From contig CADBAG010000005.1 of assembly GCA_902792635.1 (NCBI GenBank), positions 1,255-65,254 of the forward strand: 64,000 nt of DNA, in the 5' to 3' direction. How positions within the stretch are numbered: the first letter of the stretch is position 1; every line of letters begins with the position of its first letter. The notes under the pieces were generated by a model. It had not been told where the DNA came from. It ran no database searches and worked only from the letters and a program-made list of their open reading frames with translations. Below, in pieces: positions 8,575 through 15,752 of this stretch. The position numbers and the translations under genes were made by a program. The DNA comes from an uncultured Prevotellaceae bacterium. Its GTDB lineage: Bacteria > Bacteroidota > Bacteroidia > Bacteroidales > Bacteroidaceae.

Positions 8575-8897
8575 GGTTCTTCCGGTTTTCGGGTTGGCAG
8601 GAGAACAACCTCGAAGAGGTTGAACATGGTTAGCCCCAGGTGAGGAGCGCAGCGACGTAACCTGGGGTTCGGGTCGGGCGATCTAACCTGTCCTGTCGGC
8701 CTCGAAGAGGGCGGACAAGGGCGAGATGCTGGTTATAGCTGATGGGGTGTTTAAACCATGTTCGCCCTCTTCGAGGCCGGTATTCAGGTCAAACGCTCCT
8801 ATCCAACCCCACGTTTCGGCTACGCCTCACGTGGGGCTAACCATGTTCAACCTCTTCGAGGTTGTGTGAACCCAACGACCCGAAAAACTTAAGAACC
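8575..8897. mobile_element. MITE-like element, copy 1, with 8-bp target duplication
   Basis: A 323-bp non-coding element. The left end GGTTCTTCCGGTTTTCGG and the right end (8873-8897) are imperfect inverted repeats. It is flanked on both sides by the same 8 bases, ATTTTATT (8567-8574 and 8898-8905), as left by transposition. Inside are nested palindromes: an outer arm with CCTCGAAGAGG (about 8606-8641 against 8834-8867), an arm containing GAGCGCAGCGACGTA, and a central CTCGAAGAGGGCG arm. No transposase is present. A second copy is at 56661-56892. Confidence 0.8.
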
Positions 8898-8950
8898 ATT
8901 TTATTTATTGCAAAAGTAACCTTTTTCTTTCATAAATCAAAGAGAAAGGG

Positions 8951-8958
8951 TAACTTTG
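8951..8958 (+). promoter_or_regulatory. tadA promoter -7 element
   Basis: TAACTTTG, with a weak TTTC 19 bases upstream. It predicts a start near 8964. It lies about 50 bases from the right end of the mobile element. Confidence 0.55.
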
Positions 8959-8973
8959 TGCCAGCAAAATGCA

Positions 8974-9012
8974 TTGCAGCGTGCGGACGGCCACAAGGGC
9001 CGCACCCTGCAA
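8974..9012 (+). repeat. stable hairpin in the tadA 5' untranslated region
   Basis: TTGCAGCGTGCGG pairs with CCGCACCCTGCAA with a single mismatch across a 13-base loop. It lies wholly between the predicted transcription start and the tadA ATG at 9028. The loop core GGCCACAAGGG resembles the repeat at 11796-11881. Confidence 0.7.
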
Positions 9013-9027
9013 TCAAAAAATGCAGTT

Positions 9028-9480
9028 ATGACGGACGAACAAACAAAACGTGATGAATATTTCATGCGGCTGGCGCTAAATGAGGCCAAAGCAGCATATG
9101 AAGAAGGAGAAATACCTGTTGGCGCAGTGATCGTAGCCAACGGCAGGGTGATCGCACGGGCTCACAACCAGACCGAGACGCTGCACGATGTCACGGCGCA
9201 TGCAGAGATGCTCGCCATCACGTCGGCAGCAAGCATGCTTGGCGGCAAATATCTCTCCGGCTGCACGCTATATGTCACCGTAGAGCCTTGTATTATGTGC
9301 GCCGGTGCCTTAGGCTGGGCTCAGATGAGTCGCATCGTCTATGGTGCGGCCGACGAGAAGCGCGGCTATTCGGTCTTTGCACCAAAGGCCTTACACCCCA
9401 AGGCAAAGGTTGAGGGTGGCATATTGGAAGAAGAATGCAAGGCCTTGATGCAAGCGTTTTTTGCTGGAAAAAGGAAATAA
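9028..9480 (+). CDS. tadA: tRNA-specific adenosine deaminase
   Basis: A 150-residue zinc deaminase that makes inosine at the wobble position of tRNA-Arg(ACG). The motifs are HAEMLAI (zinc His and catalytic Glu) and the zinc-binding PCIMCAGA (two Cys). The start at 9028 gives the family N-terminus; the open frame extends 24 codons upstream but crosses the predicted promoter and the hairpin, so it is not coding. It stands as a single-gene unit, converging with the lipoprotein gene only 1 base beyond its stop. Confidence 0.93.
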   Translation: MTDEQTKRDEYFMRLALNEAKAAYEEGEIPVGAVIVANGRVIARAHNQTETLHDVTAHAEMLAITSAASMLGGKYLSGCTLYVTVEPCIMCAGALGWAQMSRIVYGAADEKRGYSVFAPKALHPKAKVEGGILEEECKALMQAFFAGKRK

Positions 9481-9481
9481 A

Positions 9482-10345
9482 TCACTTCACCAGCACCACG
9501 AGATATTTGCTCGTGCTCCAGAAGATCTGCGGGTTGGTGATCGTCAGGACATACATCTTATTATTGTCTTGCTTCAACTCATAGCTCCCCGCCGGATGAG
9601 AGGTGAGGAGTTTGGCAGCCTTCGAATAGAGTTTGATCTCTTTCGTCACCCGGATATCAATCTTCGTGAAGTAGTTACGGTTGAAGTTCTGCTGAAGCAC
9701 CTTACCTCCGTATAGGATGCGCTGTTCCTTCAACTCCGACTTCGTACCGAAGACATACCAGGCCGTGTTGAGTTGCGTCTCCTGGTTGTTGATGGTCTGT
9801 GTCTTCTCAGCGCTCTCTGTCTGAAGGTCATTGACATTGTCATTGAGGTTACTGATCGTCTGGTCGAGCTCAGCAATATGGATATCCTTGGCATCGAGTT
9901 CGGCACGGAGCTGCTGCAGCTGCTGGTCTTTCTCATCGAGCTGACGCAGCATATTGGCAATGACTTTCTTAAGTTCTGCACTCTTGAAGTCACTGTCGCG
10001 CAACTGTCCCTGGAGTTTTTTGATCAATTCGCGGTTCTGCTCCATCCGGTCGGCAATGAACTTGATATCTTCCTTGATCTGCTCGGCTTTGTCAGCACGC
10101 TCATCATCCTGGATGATGTTGACTCTGTTCTCTGCCTCACTGATTTCGTTGAATCCTTCCTGAATCTCATTCATCGTGGCAATCATATCGTTGATCTGGT
10201 CGTCACGCTGCGAGATGACTTGCTGCAAGGAGTCATCCTTGGCAACCATCGGCAGGTTAACCTTCGGCGTCTTCTTCTCCACACAACCCGTCAAGAGGAA
10301 GACACCCATCAAGAGAATAGAGATATGAGAAATTATTTTATGCAT
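9482..10345 (-). CDS. coiled-coil lipoprotein
   Basis: A 287-residue envelope protein. The signal peptide ends in the lipobox LLTGC, so Cys21 is probably lipidated. Residues about 45-195 are heptad-rich coiled coil with many Gln, Glu, Asp and Lys residues. The C-terminal 90 residues form a compact beta-rich domain (AWYVFGTKSELKEQ, IKLYSKAAKLLTSHPAGSY). Bacteroidales have many relatives, some labelled as Cbp1-like adhesins, but nothing here proves a binding function. The start codon lies inside the last codons of rsmI (8-base overlap), so the genes share a transcript. Confidence 0.8.
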   Translation of the reverse strand: MHKIISHISILLMGVFLLTGCVEKKTPKVNLPMVAKDDSLQQVISQRDDQINDMIATMNEIQEGFNEISEAENRVNIIQDDERADKAEQIKEDIKFIADRMEQNRELIKKLQGQLRDSDFKSAELKKVIANMLRQLDEKDQQLQQLRAELDAKDIHIAELDQTISNLNDNVNDLQTESAEKTQTINNQETQLNTAWYVFGTKSELKEQRILYGGKVLQQNFNRNYFTKIDIRVTKEIKLYSKAAKLLTSHPAGSYELKQDNNKMYVLTITNPQIFWSTSKYLVVLVK

Positions 10346-11033
10346 CCTTATTTACCTTTTCTTTGGGTTTCCCGGCAAGCACGATGACAATCTCGCCTTT
10401 CGGTTCTGTCTCTTCGAAATGAGCTATCACCTCATCGAGCGTGCCACGTACGTGCTCCTCGTGGATCTTACTGATCTCACGCGCCACACTCACCTGACGG
10501 TCACCACCGAAGACATCGCGAAACTGCTTCAGCGTCTTCAACGTTCGGTAGGGCGACTCGTAGAACACCATCGTGCGCGTCTCTTCCTTCAGACTCTCAA
10601 GATGTGTCTGCCGTCCTTTCTTCTGCGGAAGGAAGCCCTCAAAGCAGAAACGGTCACAGGGCAAGCCTGAGGATACAATAGCCGGGATACATGCTGTAGC
10701 GCCGGGTAGCGTGATGACAGGGATGCCTTCACGCGCAGCCTCACGTGCAAGGAAGAAGCCTGGATCACTGATACCCGGTGTCCCCGCATCACTGATCTGC
10801 GCAATGGTCATGCCTGCTTTCAACTTCTCTATGATGCCAGCAGTCGTACCATGCTCATTGAACTTATGATGCGCCATGAGATGGTTCTTGATATCATAAT
10901 GCTTCAGAAGAATACCCGAGGTGCGGGTGTCCTCAGCAAGTACGAGGTCGGCCTCTTTGAGAATACGCAAGGCACGGAGCGTGATGTCCTCCATGTTGCC
11001 CACTGGTGTCGGAACTATATATAATGTACCCAT
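10338..11033 (-). CDS. rsmI: 16S rRNA (cytidine-1402-2'-O)-methyltransferase
   Basis: A 231-residue SAM-dependent enzyme that methylates the ribose of C1402 in the ribosomal decoding centre. The family start LYIVPTPVGNMEDITLRA is intact, followed by AEDTRTSGILL, ISDAGTPGISDPG (SAM loop) and LPGATACIPA. It is somewhat shorter than E. coli RsmI, ending soon after the GEIVIVLAG strand, as is usual in Bacteroidetes. It is first in a two-gene unit with the lipoprotein and is divergent from tdk. Confidence 0.94.
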   Translation of the reverse strand: MGTLYIVPTPVGNMEDITLRALRILKEADLVLAEDTRTSGILLKHYDIKNHLMAHHKFNEHGTTAGIIEKLKAGMTIAQISDAGTPGISDPGFFLAREAAREGIPVITLPGATACIPAIVSSGLPCDRFCFEGFLPQKKGRQTHLESLKEETRTMVFYESPYRTLKTLKQFRDVFGGDRQVSVAREISKIHEEHVRGTLDEVIAHFEETEPKGEIVIVLAGKPKEKVNKDA

Positions 11034-11069
11034 GACATTTTTCTAATATCGTCGTCTAATATCAAGGAA

Positions 11070-11101
11070 CAAATATAGACAATTATTTCAAAGGGAGCAA
11101 A
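11070..11101 (-). promoter_or_regulatory. rsmI promoter
   Basis: On the minus strand TTTG (11101-11098), 20 bases, TATATTTG (11077-11070). The predicted start is near 11064, about 30 bases ahead of the rsmI ATG. Confidence 0.7.
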
Positions 11102-11153
11102 GAAAGTCTTAATTCTTTGCAATTTTTAAGAGGCTTCTTCAAATTATATTGTT

Positions 11154-11161
11154 TACCTTTG
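11154..11161 (+). promoter_or_regulatory. tdk promoter -7 element
   Basis: TACCTTTG ends 5 bases before the tdk ATG at 11167, so the message would start at or within a base or two of the start codon. No clear -33 element is seen. Confidence 0.5.
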
Positions 11162-11166
11162 CATCC

Positions 11167-11778
11167 ATGATTGAAAATCTCATCGGGGAAACCCATCGTC
11201 CAGGAAGAGTAGAAGTAGTATGCGGCTCCATGTTCTCAGGCAAGACTGAGGAACTCATCCGCCGCCTCAAGCGTGCGAAAATCGCGCGCCAACAAGTGAT
11301 GATCTTTAAGCCGGCCATTGACACCCGTTATTCGGAAGTCAAAGTGGTCAGCCATGATCATAACTGCATCAATTCTACACCTGTAAAAGACACGCAAACT
11401 ATTCTCAAAGAGGCGCAAGGCTATGATGTCATCGGCATTGACGAGGCTCAGTTCTTCGACGACAGCCTCGTGGAGGTCTGCAACCGATTGGCTTACAATG
11501 GCGTGCGCGTCATCGTAGCAGGTCTCGACATGGATTATCTCGGTCAGCCTTTCGGGCCTATGCCGAAGCTCCTCGCTATCGCCGATGAGGTGACGAAGGT
11601 GCATGCCATCTGCGTGAAATGTGGTTCCCTCGCCTATGCCAGTCACCGCTTAGTGAAAGGCAATGCGCAGGTGATGTTAGGAGAAAAAGAGGAGTATGAG
11701 CCGCTCTGCCGCGATTGTTTCAAGAAAGCACTTGAGGAGGACAGACGCAACGCACACTCCAAAAGTTTGTTCGAATAA
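11167..11778 (+). CDS. tdk: thymidine kinase
   Basis: A 203-residue type II thymidine kinase that salvages thymidine to dTMP. The P-loop is [11 protein letters not shown], the Mg-binding motif is [10 protein letters not shown], and the lasso region [14 protein letters not shown] is present. The structural zinc site is CVKCG plus CRDC. ATG 11167 is chosen because the frame upstream to 11149 opens with TTG and passes through the -7 element. The gene is alone on its strand; the long inverted repeat at 11796-11881 follows and may end transcription from both sides. Confidence 0.93.
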   Translation: MIENLIGETHRPGRVEVVCGSMFSGKTEELIRRLKRAKIARQQVMIFKPAIDTRYSEVKVVSHDHNCINSTPVKDTQTILKEAQGYDVIGIDEAQFFDDSLVEVCNRLAYNGVRVIVAGLDMDYLGQPFGPMPKLLAIADEVTKVHAICVKCGSLAYASHRLVKGNAQVMLGEKEEYEPLCRDCFKKALEEDRRNAHSKSLFE

Positions 11779-11795
11779 TTGAGGTGTCTTTGACA

Positions 11796-11881
11796 CACCG
11801 TAGGGGCGCCCCTTGTGGCCGTCCTATTGTCGGAATCGCCATTCGGGGGTTAGGACGCCCACAAGGGGCGCCCCTACGGTG
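11796..11881. repeat. 29-bp inverted repeat between convergent genes
   Basis: The arms 11796-11824 and 11853-11881 are complementary at 28 of 29 positions across a 28-base centre. The core is GTAGGGGCGCCCCTTGTGG. It lies between tdk and GH97, 7 bases beyond the latter's stop. This is a dispersed palindrome type; it has no T-run but could slow polymerase from either side. Confidence 0.8.
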
Positions 11882-11888
11882 AAGTCTG

Positions 11889-13844
11889 CTATTCCTTAAT
11901 CACCACACCTCCCATTGCCGGGATGGCGAGTTTCATCTTTCCATCTTTACTGACTTTCACCGATTTACTCATCGTCTGACGGTCCTTGCTCTCATAAAGC
12001 AAGGTCACGGTCTTGCCAGCCAACTCCTTCATAGTAATAGACGTGACGATGGGCTTCTGCACACCATTGATACCCCCTACGAGCCACTTGCCGGAGGCAG
12101 CATCCAGACGGGCCATGACCACATATTTCGTGGGATAGCCGTCAAGGAAGCGGGTATCTTTCCACGACGTAGGGATATGAAGGAGGAAGTCGCGCTCCAC
12201 ATTATTAATAACACTGTCAGCCTGCGGCGTGATAGCTACGCAGTTGATGCTGCACTGGTTGGTGATAGCCGTAGCAAGTTCGAAAAGACGGGAGGTATAG
12301 CGCGGATGACGACTGTGATTGTCTTTGCTCATGTAGTCGTTCATCAGCACGCCACCCCAGTCGAAACTTCCGATGGCATTACGCGAGAACGGATGCATCG
12401 TCATCTCGAAACCTTCCTGACGCGCATGGTGATCCGTGAAGAAGACATTCTCACTCGCCAATGCTCCTTCCGAGCCGATATAATTAGGATACATACGCTC
12501 CCAACCGCGAGGAATGGTGCAGCCATGAAAGATAACGCCAATACCATAGTCGTTAGCATCACTGAGGATATCCTCATAGAGACGAAGCGTCTCCTGCTTG
12601 TCTCCACCGAAGAAATCTACTTTAATCGCAGCCACCCCAAGCTTGTGCAGCCATTTCATCTCCTGCTTGCGCTTGATACTGTTGTTCATGATGCCGCGCG
12701 GGCCTTGTGGCGCATCGTTCTCTGAACCATTGGAGTTGTACCACACCATGAGCTTAACGTTCTTCTGCTTGGCGTAGGCGGCAAGTTTCTCCATGCCTTC
12801 ACGACCGATCTGCTTGTCCCACAGTGCATCGACAAGGATGTACTCGTAGCCATATTTATTGGCAAGGTCGATGAACGTCTTCTGATCATCATAGTTGCAG
12901 GAGTTGTCTTGCCAGATGATCCAGCTCCATGTATAGCGACCCGGATGATAATTGATTTCTGTAGCCTCATACTTCGGTTCCACAACACTGTACTGAATCG
13001 TGGTCTCGGCTATCGGTTTCAAGGTCTGACCCAAGGCGATCGTGCGCCAAGGCGTAGAGCCCGGGAGCATGATAGAAGCCGTGTTGGAGCCAAAGCCATT
13101 GTTCTCCCCTTGCTGAGGGTAAGACACGGTATAACCTGTCTGTGCATCGAAGTCGGACAGACGGGAAGCACAGTACTGTCCATCGACACCTGTCTCTGAT
13201 ACCAATGCCCAGCCTTTGTCGCCAACATGGAAAAGACAAGGGAAGGTATAGCCCACCCCATATTGTGATTTGTCCGTCATCGGCGCATCGGCCCTATATT
13301 CCTCCTCATAGGACGGCTTCGTTCGCTCCCAGCCAGTCATTGGTGTGATCTGCGGACAGATAAATGTCGTGGTCTCTGAAGGGAACAGGAAGCTCGATGC
13401 CTCGCTCTCAATGATGGCACATTTCGGATTGTCGTTTTTCTGACGGGGAATGGTATAGCGGAATGCCACATCGTTGTTGTCCACAACAAACGTCACCGTC
13501 ATCTTCAAGCCCTTCGCCGTCTCCACTTGAATATCAGAAGCATTTGCTTTGAAGTCGATATGCGCGAACTTCGTGCGCGTCATGTCATAATGCTTCTCTA
13601 TCGGATAATCCTTCGAGTCCTTGATGGTCAACCCTGATGTCAGGTCTCCAAAGTTAGTCCTCAGACCGAGACGTGAAGGCAGCAGCATCTGCTTGCCACC
13701 TAACGAGACAGCATAAGTAAGGTTACCACCCTCATCGTTGACGGTCACCACAAGATTCCCATCGGGCGACTTCACTGTTTTCTCCATTGCAGGAGCCGTA
13801 AGGGCTGCAGCAAGCAGGGCTCCCAACAACATTTCTTTCTTCAT
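11889..13844 (-). CDS. GH97 retaining alpha-galactosidase-type glycosidase
   Basis: A 651-residue secreted enzyme with a signal peptide, an N-terminal beta-sandwich (about 22-285), the catalytic barrel (about 290-560) and a C-terminal sheet. GH97 has two mechanistic branches: SusB-like inverting alpha-glucosidases with Glu bases, and retaining alpha-galactosidases with an Asp nucleophile. Here IKVDFFGGDKQ places Asp410 at the retaining position, and GSEGALASE supplies the acid/base candidates Glu459 or Glu465. Alpha-galactosidase activity is therefore favoured over starch cleavage. It is last in the four-gene uronide operon, 18 bases after the previous stop. Confidence 0.9.
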   Translation of the reverse strand: MKKEMLLGALLAAALTAPAMEKTVKSPDGNLVVTVNDEGGNLTYAVSLGGKQMLLPSRLGLRTNFGDLTSGLTIKDSKDYPIEKHYDMTRTKFAHIDFKANASDIQVETAKGLKMTVTFVVDNNDVAFRYTIPRQKNDNPKCAIIESEASSFLFPSETTTFICPQITPMTGWERTKPSYEEEYRADAPMTDKSQYGVGYTFPCLFHVGDKGWALVSETGVDGQYCASRLSDFDAQTGYTVSYPQQGENNGFGSNTASIMLPGSTPWRTIALGQTLKPIAETTIQYSVVEPKYEATEINYHPGRYTWSWIIWQDNSCNYDDQKTFIDLANKYGYEYILVDALWDKQIGREGMEKLAAYAKQKNVKLMVWYNSNGSENDAPQGPRGIMNNSIKRKQEMKWLHKLGVAAIKVDFFGGDKQETLRLYEDILSDANDYGIGVIFHGCTIPRGWERMYPNYIGSEGALASENVFFTDHHARQEGFEMTMHPFSRNAIGSFDWGGVLMNDYMSKDNHSRHPRYTSRLFELATAITNQCSINCVAITPQADSVINNVERDFLLHIPTSWKDTRFLDGYPTKYVVMARLDAASGKWLVGGINGVQKPIVTSITMKELAGKTVTLLYESKDRQTMSKSVKVSKDGKMKLAIPAMGGVVIKE

Positions 13845-13862
13845 GATCTCAATAGATTTGTT

Positions 13863-15752
13863 TTATTTAGCTAAATATTTTATCTCGTGTTTACGTCTTG
13901 CTTTCCCTCCGTAGGGATAGAGCTTCAGCGTGTTGATGGAGTTGTCTATTGACTCATCCCCTACCCGCATGGATCCTCCCTTAGCCTCAACATTAAGCAA
14001 GCCTTTGACTGATGCTTTATCCTTTCCTGTAATTTTCTGATAATATTCTGATCGCCACAGTCCCGCAAATGGATCATTGCTGATTGCTAGCATACCTGTC
14101 TTATCCTTGTCAATCGTCACATGTCGCAACACCTTTACCGTATCGTTATAGAGCAAGCCCTTGGGTGTGGAGAGTAAAGTAAAATGCCGCAACAGCGAGG
14201 AGTCGTTCTCCAAGAGTTGGGCCTCCGCTGAGAAATAATTGCCATAGAGTCTGACCTTAGGCTCGCCCAAGAGTCGGGCATTAGGCTTCATTCGCACGAC
14301 CTTTCCGTCTTTGTCTTTCTTGGATGTCTCGTACCATCCGATAATATTTCCCGTATTATAATGACGGTAAGGCACGATGAGATTACCTTCCCATAAGTCA
14401 TAACCTTTCAGCGGTTCCATATATCCCGTGAAACTCTTCAAGCCCTTAGAGAAAGAGAAACAAGCGAAGTAGTCTTTCGTCAATGTCCGCACGATGTTCT
14501 GACACGGGAACCACTTCGCCTTGGCATAGCGTTGGGCAAAATCTGACCACGTAGAAGGCTTCAGACCATCAGTTGGAAAGACATGGTGCATGAGCCACGT
14601 CATCATGACACGATGCGCTTCCACGCCCATTCGTCTTGCTCCCACATCAGGATGGAGCAGCCAACTGCCATCTTTCGTGAGCCTTTGTCTCAGTGCTATC
14701 TGCTGTAAGGCTTGCTGCTCGAACATCAATGCATCACGATCACCGAGCATGCAGGCGAGGGTCGAATAACTTGTCACTTGGTCATAGAGATAGAGGCTCC
14801 AGTCGTTGCCGTTGGGCATCGCCTGTTCGCCATCGGGCAGTGTGAGCCAGTTGAGCACATTCTTCGCTACCGAATCGCAATTATGGAGCAAAGCATTACT
14901 GTGCCATCGCGGATTGCTTCCTTGGAACAATCGCAAAGCCAATGCTGCCTCTCCAAGTTCCTGGATGACCACATTCTGATAAGAGGTATGAAAGAAGTTA
15001 TGGTTCTGAAGGGTCCAATCAGGATAGAGGTTGGGGCCTTTGTAAAGGTCTGCTACCGTCTTGTTATCATACCATGGATCGATAACCATACGATTGCTCG
15101 CATCTGAGGGATGAGAGTAACTGTTGATAGCGAAGGCGCGCATACGTTCGAACCATTGAGGCGCGAGACTGTCGGCAGGGAATAGGCCAAGCGTAGCCGC
15201 CAAGACATCGACCTCCCATCCATTTTCTTCGGCTTTCGTATCTCCGATATAACCTGTGGGTATCGTACGCTGTAGCTCATAGTTGCACTCGGCCTTCAAT
15301 AGCGTATGGATGTCATCCTTCAATGACTGAGGGAGCCGGTCCCATTGAAAGAAAGCCGAATAAGCTACAGACATCGCCCATAAGCTACTCTCCCACTGAT
15401 GGTCCTTGACGCTCACCGAGCCCCAATAACGTCCATCTTTACACACACGCTTGCGAACGGCTTTGTGCGTGGCTACAGCATAGCGGAGCGACTTTAAAGA
15501 AATAGTATCGAGCTGCTCCCATGTGATACCTTGTGGGAGTGTTACTTGTTCTTTCGCGTATCTCCCCATGAAGGCTGCGACCATGGAGAGGTCCGCATTC
15601 GTCCGCACGCCTCTCTCATCTGCCCCCATCGTGTTCTCACCCCGGAAACAACCATAGAGAGAGTCAATGGGTTGATAGTCATTCACGACATAATGCATGA
15701 ACGACGACAACATCTGAAGGGCGGTAAGAAGAGAAAGGAGAAGACTTGTCAT
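13863..15752 (-). CDS. unrecognised secreted alpha-toroid plus beta-sandwich protein
   Basis: 629 residues, not assigned to a known family by eye. A hydrophobic N-terminus (TSLLLSLLTALQML) suggests export. Residues about 60-410 look like an all-helical toroid with conserved-looking patches GYIGDTKAEENGWE, YPDWTLQNHNFFHTSYQ and QAMPNGNDWSLYLYDQ. Residues about 420-620 look like a beta-sandwich. That two-part build is shared by several polysaccharide lyases and by heparinase-like enzymes. The NHNFFHTSY segment, rich in His and Tyr, is a plausible active-site strip. The start overlaps the GH105 stop by one base (TAATG). The operon has an unsaturated-uronide hydrolase but no recognised lyase, so a lyase role is a reasonable inference, not a finding. 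Confidence 0.6.
   Translation of the reverse strand: MTSLLLSLLTALQMLSSFMHYVVNDYQPIDSLYGCFRGENTMGADERGVRTNADLSMVAAFMGRYAKEQVTLPQGITWEQLDTISLKSLRYAVATHKAVRKRVCKDGRYWGSVSVKDHQWESSLWAMSVAYSAFFQWDRLPQSLKDDIHTLLKAECNYELQRTIPTGYIGDTKAEENGWEVDVLAATLGLFPADSLAPQWFERMRAFAINSYSHPSDASNRMVIDPWYDNKTVADLYKGPNLYPDWTLQNHNFFHTSYQNVVIQELGEAALALRLFQGSNPRWHSNALLHNCDSVAKNVLNWLTLPDGEQAMPNGNDWSLYLYDQVTSYSTLACMLGDRDALMFEQQALQQIALRQRLTKDGSWLLHPDVGARRMGVEAHRVMMTWLMHHVFPTDGLKPSTWSDFAQRYAKAKWFPCQNIVRTLTKDYFACFSFSKGLKSFTGYMEPLKGYDLWEGNLIVPYRHYNTGNIIGWYETSKKDKDGKVVRMKPNARLLGEPKVRLYGNYFSAEAQLLENDSSLLRHFTLLSTPKGLLYNDTVKVLRHVTIDKDKTGMLAISNDPFAGLWRSEYYQKITGKDKASVKGLLNVEAKGGSMRVGDESIDNSINTLKLYPYGGKARRKHEIKYLAK

Noticed and set aside
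8956-9027. Upstream extension of tadA by 24 codons
   Set aside because: The extension starts at the -7 promoter element and crosses the leader hairpin; family proteins start at 9028.
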